A DNA stretch of 64,000 nucleotides from Roseateles aquatilis (GTDB lineage Bacteria > Pseudomonadota > Gammaproteobacteria > Burkholderiales > Burkholderiaceae_C), in assembly GCF_002205645.1 (NCBI RefSeq), contig NZ_NIOF01000011.1:182845-246844 (forward strand). Reading direction: 5' to 3'. The notes below the pieces were generated by a model that was given only the letters and a program-made list of their open reading frames with translations, searched no databases and had not been told where the DNA came from. The position numbers were made by a program, and so were the translations under genes. The stretch's first letter is position 1. Every line of letters begins with the position of its first letter. Positions 10,147-18,984 of the stretch are shown here, in pieces.

Positions 10147-12117
10147 TCAACGCACCGTCTGGAACATCACCCGCTCCGCCAGCTCGCGCGGCGCGATCGG
10201 CGTGCGCTGGACCTGGTCCAGCACCTGGGCGGCGCGCTCGCAGGTCTGGGCGCCTCCGCCCGGCTGGTCGGTCCATAGCCGCGAGAAGATGCCCGCCGCC
10301 GTCCCGCCGACGGTGCGCGAGACGACTTCCAGTTCCAGGGCCGTCGGCGTGGCGGCACGGGCGCGCGTCGGCACGGGCTCGGCGGCGGACTCGGTCAGCC
10401 AGTTGGTTTCCCAGGCCATCGCCTCCGGCGGCATCAGCCGGCGCGGCACCGGCGATCCGGACAGCCAGGCCTGGCAGGTGTCGCGGCCCAGTGCCTGCGC
10501 CGCGGCCAGTTGCGCCCGCAGCACCTGCAGGTAGCGCCGGCGCAGGTCGGTCGATCCGTTGAGCAGCATCTCGCGCACGTAGGGCGCCAGCGCATCCTGC
10601 GCCGCCATCTGCGCGGCGTCGACGGCCTGCGGCGATCCGGCCAGCGCCAGGTGCGCGTCGCGCATGCGGACCGACGCCGCGTCGATCAGGCCGGGGAAGC
10701 GCTTGTCCAGCTGGAACCACGCATCGCTGGCGCGCAGCGCGTCCACGTAGTCGGACAGCGGTGCCGCATGGCCCGGCTTGTCGCCCTCGGGCAGCGCGAC
10801 GTCCAGCGTCTTGGGCGGCGGCAGGATCAGCGCGTGGCGCACCAGGTCCTCGCTGGTCGGATACCACATGCGATGCGGCGGCGTGCTCAACGTCTTGTGG
10901 ATGTAGTCCTCGGGCAGGTCCATGCGCCGGTAGGTGCGGGCCAGCTCCTGATTGGCGATCTCGTCGAAGGCGGGGTTGTAGGTGCCGGTCGAGGCGCGAT
11001 GGAAGCCGAGCTGCGCGCCCGGCATCAACTGGCGCTTGGCGCCGGCCAGGAACACCAGCGTGCAGGCGCTCTGGCAGTCGCCGACCGCGCGCGTGCTGGC
11101 GCCGCGCCTGCGGACCAGGTCGACGATGCGCTCGGCCTCCGTGAGCCGGCCGCCGGGCGAGGCGACCTCGAACATCCGCACCGTGGGCGAGGCCTCCAGC
11201 AGCGCGGCGAGCCGGCGCGCGTCGCCCACGCCGATGGGGCCGTTGAGCCGCAAGGTGCGGCCATCTTCGCTGACGGCCATGCGGACATTGCCGATGGGAT
11301 CGATGCCGCGGGCCAGCTTCCAGAACTGGCCGAAGTTGCCGATCAGGCCGAAGCACAGCGAGATCAGGATCTGCGCCAGCGCCGCCAGCAGCGCGAGCCG
11401 GGCCAGCCCCGACACCAGGAAGGATCCGCCGGCGTCGACGTAGCCGCGCACCGAGCGCCAGGCGCCGACGGTGCTCCAGGTCTCGATGATCAGCAGCAGC
11501 GGCCAGCACAGCAGCACCGCGATGGCGACGCCCTGCAGCCCGTCGCTCTTGGTGGCGATCCAGGCCATCAGGCCTTGCGCGCCGGCGGCCACCGGCCACA
11601 TCAGCAGCACGTGGTTGAGCCAGTAGCTGCGTGCCAGGCTTTGCTCGCCGCGCCAGTGGCTGGCGATGTAGCCGATCAGGAGGCCCTCGCCGTCGGCGGG
11701 GGCCGGGCGGCTGCGGATCACCGCCGTGCGGGACAGCCGGTCGTGCCAGGCGCGGCCCTGGGCGTCGACGCGGGCCCACAGGAAGCCGGCGAACAGCGGG
11801 ATCGCGGAGATGAAGTAGCCGAACCAGCGCAGCAGCGCCTGCGGCGGCGAGGGATTGCGGCCGGTCTCGGCGTCGACCACCTTGATGCCGGCGACCAGCT
11901 TGCCCGGCGTGGCGCCCTGCCAGGTCCAGAACACGACACACACCAGCAGCGGCAGCGCCCAGTTGATCGCGAGGCTGCCCGGCCGGACATCGTCCCAGTG
12001 GGCGATCGGGTGGCCGTAGAAGGCCCACATCAGCAGCGCGCTCGCGGCGAACATCAGCGCGCCGTCGATGGCCATGGCCAGCACGCGGGGCGCCAGGCCG
12101 ACGGATTGATTCGACAT
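10147..12117 (-). CDS. RDD-domain membrane protein with C-terminal ClpP/crotonase-like domain
   Basis: A 656-residue protein from ATG 12117, preceded by a purine-rich AGGGAGAGAAGAGG. Residues about 5-135 form an RDD domain (APRVLAMAIDGAL, TPGKLVAGIKVVDAETG, WHDRLSRTAVI). Further hydrophobic segments run to about 265. A periplasm- or cytoplasm-facing ClpP-like domain follows (about 275-430): SPGGRLTEAE (320-329), the nucleophile elbow GDCQSACT with candidate catalytic Ser350, and LGFHRAS with candidate His373. The C-terminal 200 residues are unassigned. The domain order resembles membrane-bound ClpP-class (NfeD/SppA-like) proteases, but the RDD fusion is uncommon. Substrate unknown. Confidence 0.8.
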   Translation of the reverse strand: MSNQSVGLAPRVLAMAIDGALMFAASALLMWAFYGHPIAHWDDVRPGSLAINWALPLLVCVVFWTWQGATPGKLVAGIKVVDAETGRNPSPPQALLRWFGYFISAIPLFAGFLWARVDAQGRAWHDRLSRTAVIRSRPAPADGEGLLIGYIASHWRGEQSLARSYWLNHVLLMWPVAAGAQGLMAWIATKSDGLQGVAIAVLLCWPLLLIIETWSTVGAWRSVRGYVDAGGSFLVSGLARLALLAALAQILISLCFGLIGNFGQFWKLARGIDPIGNVRMAVSEDGRTLRLNGPIGVGDARRLAALLEASPTVRMFEVASPGGRLTEAERIVDLVRRRGASTRAVGDCQSACTLVFLAGAKRQLMPGAQLGFHRASTGTYNPAFDEIANQELARTYRRMDLPEDYIHKTLSTPPHRMWYPTSEDLVRHALILPPPKTLDVALPEGDKPGHAAPLSDYVDALRASDAWFQLDKRFPGLIDAASVRMRDAHLALAGSPQAVDAAQMAAQDALAPYVREMLLNGSTDLRRRYLQVLRAQLAAAQALGRDTCQAWLSGSPVPRRLMPPEAMAWETNWLTESAAEPVPTRARAATPTALELEVVSRTVGGTAAGIFSRLWTDQPGGGAQTCERAAQVLDQVQRTPIAPRELAERVMFQTVR

Positions 12118-12288
12118 CCTCTTCTCTCCCTTTCGGCGGGGAGTGTAGACAGGGCATATGTCGACCAAGGAGCGCACGCGAGCAGGCCTTCGCGCCTGTA
12201 TCGATTCGGTCACGGATACGCCGGCGGCTCCCCCTTTCGGGTGGCGGCGAGGGGCGTCGTCAGCGGCGGCGCGCGGGCGGCGGGCCGA

Positions 12289-12801
12289 TCAGTCCCACAG
12301 GAAGCGGCGGTCCGGATAGACCACGCTCTGGGATGTCCGCAGCACCACGCCGTCCTTGAAGTGGACGTTGAAGCGCAGCAGGTAGCCGTTCATCTCGGGC
12401 TCGATGTTCCAGTCCCAGACGTCCTCGCCGCTGAGATTGAAGAAGACGCGGGAGCGCTCCTGGCCGAGCAGGCGGGTGACCTGCTGCGGCGTCATGCCGG
12501 GCTCGACGCGGTTGCGGTTGGCGGGCGTGAGGGCGTCCGTCGCACCGACCAGGCGGTCCTGCGCGTCCAGGCGGACCATGTAGCAGGTGCGGCCGAAGGG
12601 CTGGGTGGCGTACTCCAGCGTGCGGCCGCCGTCGGCCTCGGGCCAGACGCGGGTGGGCATGCCGTAGTACTGCTGCACCTCGGCGCCGGTGCTCACGCCG
12701 GGACGGAGCCGCTCGTCCCTGACCGGCGTCGCGCAGCCGCTGAGCGCCACGGTGGCGACCGCCGCCATCGCGGCGCCGCCCAGGGTCATCCATTCGCGCA
12801 T
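12289..12801 (-). CDS. BamE-like (SmpA/OmlA) lipoprotein
   Basis: A 170-residue outer-membrane lipoprotein: hydrophobic leader, then the lipobox LSGC with Cys23. It contains two BamE/SmpA-type repeats, GVSTGAEVQQYYGMP (about 35-49) and GMTPQQVTRLLGQ (about 102-114), each followed by a beta strand, the second ending in VWDWNI and VHFKDGVV. Proteins of this family help outer-membrane protein assembly, but several paralogues exist and this is not necessarily the essential bamE. ATG 12801 was chosen over a longer frame whose N-terminus is only arginine repeats antisense to the neighbouring gene. Confidence 0.8.
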   Translation of the reverse strand: MREWMTLGGAAMAAVATVALSGCATPVRDERLRPGVSTGAEVQQYYGMPTRVWPEADGGRTLEYATQPFGRTCYMVRLDAQDRLVGATDALTPANRNRVEPGMTPQQVTRLLGQERSRVFFNLSGEDVWDWNIEPEMNGYLLRFNVHFKDGVVLRTSQSVVYPDRRFLWD

Positions 12802-12902
12802 CGACGTCTCCAAGGAAACTGCTGTACGGCCATTGTGCTGCGCCCGCAAGACCCTGGCGGCAGCCTGCCGAAGCGACGGCCGCCGGCGCACAATCCGCGC
12901 CC

Positions 12903-13655
<753 letters not shown>

Positions 13656-13755
13656 AACCACGCGTTCATTCATTGCACGATTGATTGCGCGGATGCTCGG
13701 CGAGCTTGCCATTCTCATTGACGAGAACATGAACGTCCAATTCGACGCTGGAATG

Positions 13756-13777
13756 AAAAAGGGCCGCGAAGCGGCCC
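13756..13777 (-). terminator. Rho-independent terminator of the kinase operon
   Basis: Read on the minus strand, GGGCCGC, a TTC loop and GCGGCCC are followed by five T. It lies 25 bases past the stop of the 130-aa gene and would end the sigma-kinase operon. On the plus strand the stem lacks a T-run. Confidence 0.85.
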
Positions 13778-13801
13778 CTTGATGGTCGAATCGGAAACGA
13801 T

Positions 13802-14194
13802 TCAGCAGGTCAGCGGACCGTCATTGAGCACTTGCGGGTCGCTGCTGGGATACAGGTTCTGCACCGTGCCGGGCGTGGAGAACAGCAGCACGATGCCCTT
13901 GGTGATCACGGTGCCGTTGGTCGGCATCGCGACGCTGATGACGTTCTCGTCATCGGCCGGCGTGAAATTGCTGACATTCATTCCCGGCACGGAGCCGATG
14001 GTCTTGAAGGTGGCGCCGATCAGCAACAGGCTGGTCGTGTCGGCTTGTTCGAAGATGCACACGCCCGCATTGCGCGGAATGTGGAGCGTCGAGCCTTCGA
14101 TCGGCTGGGTGCCCTCGCGATCGGCGTAGTAAGTGCAGTCAGCGAAGTTGCCGTCGGAGCTGATTTCCGCAGCGACATAGAACGTGTTGGACAT
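13802..14194 (-). CDS. Small protein downstream of a Ser/Thr kinase, function unknown
   Basis: Unrecognised 130-residue protein, probably all-beta, with no signal peptide or membrane segment. Three cysteines are visible (Cys20, one in GVCIFEQ and the C-terminal residue). It begins MSNTFYVAAEI after a strong AAGGAGAG site and follows the kinase gene by 39 bases, so it belongs to the same transcript. Its Thr/Ser content would allow phosphorylation by the kinase, but this is only a suggestion from position. A terminator follows directly. Confidence 0.7.
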   Translation of the reverse strand: MSNTFYVAAEISSDGNFADCTYYADREGTQPIEGSTLHIPRNAGVCIFEQADTTSLLLIGATFKTIGSVPGMNVSNFTPADDENVISVAMPTNGTVITKGIVLLFSTPGTVQNLYPSSDPQVLNDGPLTC

Positions 14195-14233
14195 GAAACT
14201 CTCCTTGAGCAGGCATTTTGAGATTGGGTCGGG

Positions 14234-16966
14234 TCAGGTCGGAGAGTCGCCGGAGCGATCCCGCTCGAGCCAATCGGTGGTCCGCTTGACGTCGTCGCGT
14301 CCTCCCTGTCCCAAGCAGGATTGGGCATCAATCCAGGCGCGACTGATCTGCTGATGAACCCGTAACAGTCCGTGCATCTTCTCGATCCTGTCAACGACAT
14401 CGCGACAGACCAACTGTCGCTCGGCGTTGCCGGCATTGCCGGGCTGGCTCTTCCACAGCTCCATTTGGTACTGCCGCACAAGAAGATAGGCCGCGAGGTA
14501 GCGAACGTCGTCCGGACGACCATCCAGCGTGGGTCGCGCCAACTCCGCGGCATCGTTGAGCGTTTGGCGCGCATCGGCGAGGTCGCCACTTTCCAGTGAC
14601 ACGCGCGCGTGAAGCACGGTCCATTTGAGCCAGGCATCCGCAATGCGTACTTCAATGCGAACCGGGTCCTTTCTCAGGGTGCCCAAAGTGGCCCGAATGG
14701 CCCGCAGGCGTTCCCGACGTTCCGACAATGACAGTGTCGACCCCTGGATCTCCACCTCAAGCAATTGCATGCGCGCGCGATTGATCTGCCATTGCAGGTT
14801 GGCTGGATCCTTGGTCGCGAGTGCATCGAGGAGTGCGCGCGCGGCGGAAGCATCCTGAATGGCCGCCGGCCGCTGTCCGAGATTCAGCAATGCCTCGGCC
14901 TTCCAGCGATGCAGGATTGCCTCTCGATAGGCCCAGCCATCCTGCGGAGCGTCGCGTCGGACGTCGGCGACGAGTTCCGCGCCCTCCGAGAAGGAGCGTG
15001 CGGCCGCCCGGTCCAGGCCTTGCCACAGCAGGGTGGTGCCCAGCCAGCTCAAGCTGTCGGCCAGATCCATCCGAGCCGCGGCGTTGCCCGCTTCCTTCGA
15101 AGCCGCGAGCGCGCGCTTCTTGAGTTCGATCGATTGTCGGAAGTAATCGGTCGCGGCTCGCAGGTCCGCCAGTTCCAGACGCGCCGTGCCGAGGCTGTTG
15201 TAGGCGTAGGAGAGTTCGATCACTGCTTCCTGGTTGCTCGGCTCCGCGGTCACCCAGGCTTGCTCGGTGTCGCGATAGTCTTCCCAGGCCTTCGTGGCCA
15301 ACTGCAGGTCGCGCGCGTAATAGTGGACGTGGCCCACCCAGAAGGCGGCGGCCCCTTGCGCCTTGAACCAGGCCCCTGCCAGTTCCTTGGACGGCGGCGG
15401 CCCCACCAGCAGCTTGCGCGCCGCCTCCAGCGGCTCCAGCGCCTCCTTCAAGTTCCGCTTGGACACCCGCACCTCGCCGATGACCGTCAACGCCTTGGCG
15501 CGCTGCAGCCGCTCCTGCGGCGACGCGTCGGCGTCCTGCGCCAGATAGGTCAGCGCCTTGCTGCCGACGCTGTCCAGCAGCTCCAGCCGGCCGACGGGCC
15601 GCAGCTTGTCGGCGAATTCGCCGAGCATGTAGCTGAGCAGGTCGTCCGCTTGTTGACGCCGTTCCTGCGCCTGGCGTTCCGCGTCCTCGGCGCGCCGCGC
15701 CTGCAGCACGCTGACCGCCGTCAGCGTCACCAGCGCCAGCACCGCGGCGCTACCGGCGGCCACGCTCCAGCGATGCCTGCGCACGAACCGGTCCAGCACG
15801 TACAGCCGGCTGTCCGGCCGCGCCGTGATCGGCTCGTGCGCCAGCCAATGGCGCAGGTCCACGGCCATCAGCTCCGCGTTGGCGTAGCGCTCCGACGGCT
15901 TCTTCTTCAGCGCCTTCGCGACGATCGTGTCCAGGTCGCCCTTGAGCAGCTTCGCGTGGCGCGCGATGACCGGGTCGAGCTGGCCGCCGGCCACGTCCGA
16001 GAGCCGCTTGGGCACCAGGTCGACGACCGCGCGCAGGCGCTCCAGGTGCGTCTCCGTGTCGTCCGCCGTCGGGTGGCGGCCGGCCAGCAATTGATAGAGC
16101 AGCACGCCCAGCGCGTACACGTCCGTGGCCGTCGTCACGTCGGTCTGCTGGACCTGCTCCGGCGCCGCGTACTGCGGCGTGAAGGCGCTGCCGGCGCGCT
16201 GCGTCAGCTCGGTCGCCGCCGCGGGTTGGGTGGCGTCGCCGAGCAGCTTGGCGATGCCGAAGTCCAGCAACTTCACCTGCCCGTCGTGCGTGACCAGGAT
16301 GTTGCTCGGCTTCAGGTCGCGATGCAGGATCAGCCGCTGATGCGCGTGCGCGACCGCGGCCAGCACGTCCAGGAACAGCCGCACGCGTGCCTCGATGTCC
16401 AGGCCGTTGGCGTGGCAGTAGCGATCGATCGCCTGGCCGTCGACGAACTCCAGCACCAGATAGGGCTGATGCCCGTTGTGCAGCCCGGCATCGAGCAGGC
16501 GCGCGATGTGCGGGTGCGAGAGCCGGGCCAGGATCTGCCCTTCGCGCTCGAAGCGGCCGCCATCCCCCTTGCCGAACAGCCCCGACTTGAGGAACTTGAT
16601 CGCCACATGCCCTTCGAAGCGGCCGTCCGCGCGGCGCGCCAGCCAGACCGCGCCCATGCCGCCCTGGCCGAGCTCGCGTTCCAGCACATAGGGGCCGAGC
16701 GTCTCGCCGCTCAGGTCGGGCGTGACGACGGGCGGCTCGGCCGGCGGCAGCGGGCCTTGCAACACCTCGGCGGCGGGCTGCTCCAGGAACTGGTCCTCGT
16801 CCAGCGCCGCGTCCCGCGCGAGCAGCGCCTCCAGATGCTCCGCCATGGCGACGTCGTCGGCGCGGATCTGCGCCAGGCGGCGCCCGCGCTCGGGCTCCTG
16901 CAAGTCCAGCAGTTCGTCCAGCAGCGGGCTCAGCGCGATCCAGCGCTGCTTGTCGAGTGCATCCAT
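14234..16966 (-). CDS. Membrane Ser/Thr protein kinase with C-terminal TPR-like sensor
   Basis: Hanks-type kinase, 910 aa. After an acidic N-terminal region, the kinase domain spans about 93-375: glycine loop GQGGMGAV (100-107), VAIK with Lys124, catalytic loop HRDLKPSN (215-222), DFG (235-237) and APE (268-270), so it should be active. One transmembrane helix lies at about 402-420, followed by a roughly 490-residue extracytoplasmic or cytoplasmic region of helical TPR-like repeats. It lies 48 bases downstream of an ECF sigma gene. In Xanthomonas and Vibrio, kinases in this arrangement phosphorylate and activate the sigma factor; the same is likely here. Confidence 0.9.
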   Translation of the reverse strand: MDALDKQRWIALSPLLDELLDLQEPERGRRLAQIRADDVAMAEHLEALLARDAALDEDQFLEQPAAEVLQGPLPPAEPPVVTPDLSGETLGPYVLERELGQGGMGAVWLARRADGRFEGHVAIKFLKSGLFGKGDGGRFEREGQILARLSHPHIARLLDAGLHNGHQPYLVLEFVDGQAIDRYCHANGLDIEARVRLFLDVLAAVAHAHQRLILHRDLKPSNILVTHDGQVKLLDFGIAKLLGDATQPAAATELTQRAGSAFTPQYAAPEQVQQTDVTTATDVYALGVLLYQLLAGRHPTADDTETHLERLRAVVDLVPKRLSDVAGGQLDPVIARHAKLLKGDLDTIVAKALKKKPSERYANAELMAVDLRHWLAHEPITARPDSRLYVLDRFVRRHRWSVAAGSAAVLALVTLTAVSVLQARRAEDAERQAQERRQQADDLLSYMLGEFADKLRPVGRLELLDSVGSKALTYLAQDADASPQERLQRAKALTVIGEVRVSKRNLKEALEPLEAARKLLVGPPPSKELAGAWFKAQGAAAFWVGHVHYYARDLQLATKAWEDYRDTEQAWVTAEPSNQEAVIELSYAYNSLGTARLELADLRAATDYFRQSIELKKRALAASKEAGNAAARMDLADSLSWLGTTLLWQGLDRAAARSFSEGAELVADVRRDAPQDGWAYREAILHRWKAEALLNLGQRPAAIQDASAARALLDALATKDPANLQWQINRARMQLLEVEIQGSTLSLSERRERLRAIRATLGTLRKDPVRIEVRIADAWLKWTVLHARVSLESGDLADARQTLNDAAELARPTLDGRPDDVRYLAAYLLVRQYQMELWKSQPGNAGNAERQLVCRDVVDRIEKMHGLLRVHQQISRAWIDAQSCLGQGGRDDVKRTTDWLERDRSGDSPT

Positions 16967-17014
16967 CGGGGCCGTCTTCTGAAGGTCGGAAGGAGCCGGC
17001 GAGGCCGGACGGGG

Positions 17015-17569
17015 TCAGGCCTTGAGGCTCATCGAAAGCAGGATTCTCGCCTTCTGCCAGTCGCGTTGAACAGTCCGTTCGGTGACGCCGAGGGCTTCCG
17101 CGATTTCCTGCTCGAGCAAGCCGCCGAAGTACCGCATCTCCACCACCTGCGCCATGCGCGGGTCGATGGCGGCCAGTTCCTCCAGCGCCTCGTGCACGCG
17201 CAGGATGTCGTCGTCGCCCTGCGGCGTCTGTTCGACGACGGCGGTGTTGAGCGTCACCGCCATCTGGTCGCCGCCGCGGCGCTCGGCCTGCCTGGCCCGG
17301 ACCAGGTCGATCACCACATGGCGCATCACGCGCGCCGCGTAAGCCAGGAAGTGACGCCGATCGGGGAAGGACTGGCCGTTGGCGCCGGCCAGCCGCAACC
17401 AGGCCTCGTGCACCAGCGCGGTGGTGTCCAGCAGCGTCATCTCGCCGGCCTGGCGGATGCGCTGGCGGGCCAGCTTCTGCAACTCCCCGTACAGCTGCGC
17501 CACCACCTGGTCGGCGGCGGTTCGATCGCCTTGACCTGCGGCGTGCAGCAGTTGGGTGATGTCCGTCAT
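17015..17569 (-). CDS. ECF-type RNA polymerase sigma factor, kinase-associated (TIGR02999/ECF43-like)
   Basis: A 184-residue sigma factor with region 2 (about 15-95, containing RRHFLAYAARVMRHVVIDL) and region 4 (about 122-180, helix-turn-helix EQEIAEALGVTERTVQRDW). Region 2.2 lacks the acidic DAED-type motif of ordinary ECF factors and reads DTTALVHEAWLRL instead. In ECF43 factors a phosphorylated Thr in this area replaces the missing charge, so Thr49 or Thr50 are candidates. No anti-sigma gene is adjacent; the kinase gene is. Targets unknown. Confidence 0.88.
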   Translation of the reverse strand: MTDITQLLHAAGQGDRTAADQVVAQLYGELQKLARQRIRQAGEMTLLDTTALVHEAWLRLAGANGQSFPDRRHFLAYAARVMRHVVIDLVRARQAERRGGDQMAVTLNTAVVEQTPQGDDDILRVHEALEELAAIDPRMAQVVEMRYFGGLLEQEIAEALGVTERTVQRDWQKARILLSMSLKA

Positions 17570-17873
17570 GGTCCGGAACTCTAGCGGTGTCGCATGACCT
17601 TGTTACACGTCACTGGGCGCGCGATGAATCAAACCGGCACCCTCGGCGTCATTTCAAGGGTTTCCACCTAGAAGATTTTTGTGAGCAGATGTCGGGGCTG
17701 GCGGCGGGATTCCGTTTTACATAGATGAGGGCACGGCTCTGTCATGTGGCAAGGGAGGCCGGCATGGAACGGGCTGCTTCAGCGGGTCGTGTCCTCACCC
17801 CGAATCAATGACACCCTGCGACCGCTTCGGCGCGACGCGGGCGTGATCCGTCTTCAGTCTGGAGCAGTCGCGC
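17570..17873. other. Divergent intergenic region, no gene seen
   Basis: 304 bases between the sigma gene and the GGDEF-like gene. It must hold promoters for both, but I see no clear repeat, hairpin or consensus promoter. The only ribosome site is GGAG just before 17874. Short frames here are not supported. Confidence 0.6.
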
Positions 17874-18416
17874 ATGAGTCCGTCCCCCGCCACCGCCGCC
17901 GCCCCTTCCGCCGTCGTGGAAGAGGCCGGGGCGGACCGCACCAAGCCGCCGCGGCAGACGCCGGCGCTGTGGGTGCCGCGGGTGGACTCGCTGGCCGAGT
18001 TCGGTCTGATGATCTCGCGCCAGTTGACGCAATGCCGTCGTTATGGCGGCCACCTGTCGGTGTTGTGGCTGGAGGCCGAGCCGCTGGCGCGCGAGGGCCA
18101 GTCCTGGCCCGCCGAGACGCAGAACGAGCTGATGACGGCGGTGGGCCGCCGGCTGCGCAGCCGGGTGCGCGGGACCGACATGGTCCTGCAGATCGGCGAG
18201 ACCAGCTTTGCCGTGCTGTTGCTGGACGCGGGCTCGCCCGAGGCGCACATCGTGCAGCAGCGACTGCTGCAGATGCTCAACGGGCCCTACGGCGTTGGCG
18301 AGCACACGATGCACGTCGGCCTGCAGATGGGCGCGGCGGCCTTCCCGGAAGGCGGCGTGCGCGGCACCGAGCTGGCCGAGAGCGCGCGGGCGGATCTGCG
18401 TCGCCGCCTCGCCTGA
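17874..18416 (+). CDS. Degenerate GGDEF-domain protein
   Basis: A soluble 180-residue protein. After a Pro/Ala-rich N-terminus, residues about 38-178 follow the GGDEF fold (LAEFGLMISRQLTQCRRYGGHLSVLWLE, then GRRLRSRVRGTDMVLQIG). The active-site loop reads GETSF (108-112) instead of GGDEF, so it should not make cyclic-di-GMP. It may bind GTP or c-di-GMP or act as a partner. ATG 17874 is supported by GGAG ten bases upstream. It is convergent with the acetyltransferase gene. Confidence 0.75.
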   Translation: MSPSPATAAAPSAVVEEAGADRTKPPRQTPALWVPRVDSLAEFGLMISRQLTQCRRYGGHLSVLWLEAEPLAREGQSWPAETQNELMTAVGRRLRSRVRGTDMVLQIGETSFAVLLLDAGSPEAHIVQQRLLQMLNGPYGVGEHTMHVGLQMGAAAFPEGGVRGTELAESARADLRRRLA

Positions 18417-18453
18417 AGACACCGGGCCCGCCGCTCGGCAACGCCCGATGCCG

Positions 18454-18915
18454 TCACAGCTCGCGGCTGTAGACGATGAATCCCTTGTGCTGCGCCACCT
18501 GGTCATACAACGCGCGGCCGGGCGCATTCGTCGTCTGCGTCTGCCAGTAGACGCGCGAGCTACCGGCTGCCTTCGCCGCCGTCGCGACCGCCTCGATCAG
18601 CGCGCGGCCGACGCCGCGGCCGCGGACGTCCTCGGCGGTGAACAGGTCCTGCAGGTAGCAGACGTCATCGCTGCGGCTGGTGCTGCGATGGAAGAGGTAG
18701 TGCGTCAGGCCGACCAACTTCCCGTCCAGCTCCGCGACCAGCGCATGCACCGGCTCGTTTTCGTCGAAGAAGCGCGACCAGGTCGTGGCCGTGACCGCTT
18801 CCGGCAGCGCCGTCTCGCCGGCCCGGCCGTAGAAGGCGTTGTAGCCGTCCCAGAGGGGGCGCCAGGCGGGGAGGTCGGAGGGGCGGACGGCGCGGATCAA
18901 GAAGGCGGAGGGCAT
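18454..18915 (-). CDS. GNAT-family N-acetyltransferase
   Basis: A 153-residue acetyltransferase. The acetyl-CoA site is visible as LQDLFTAEDVRGRGVGRALIEAV (about 87-109, with the R/QxxGxG/A motif RGRGVGRA), followed by the usual C-terminal beta-alpha unit SRVYWQTQTTNAPGRALYD. It resembles small-molecule or amine acetyltransferases of the group that acetylates polyamines or glutamate-like compounds; the substrate is not predictable. Confidence 0.88.
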   Translation of the reverse strand: MPSAFLIRAVRPSDLPAWRPLWDGYNAFYGRAGETALPEAVTATTWSRFFDENEPVHALVAELDGKLVGLTHYLFHRSTSRSDDVCYLQDLFTAEDVRGRGVGRALIEAVATAAKAAGSSRVYWQTQTTNAPGRALYDQVAQHKGFIVYSREL

Positions 18916-18984
18916 GACGTCGAGAAGCGGAGGAGCGAAAAGCTCGCATGGTTAGCTTTTCGCCCCGAATGATCAAGAGATGGA

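Noticed and set aside
14765..17584. 939-codon plus-strand frame antisense to the kinase and sigma genes
   Set aside because: It is fully antisense to two genes with clear motifs and its composition (Arg, Gln, Leu, Val) is that of GC-rich shadow frames.
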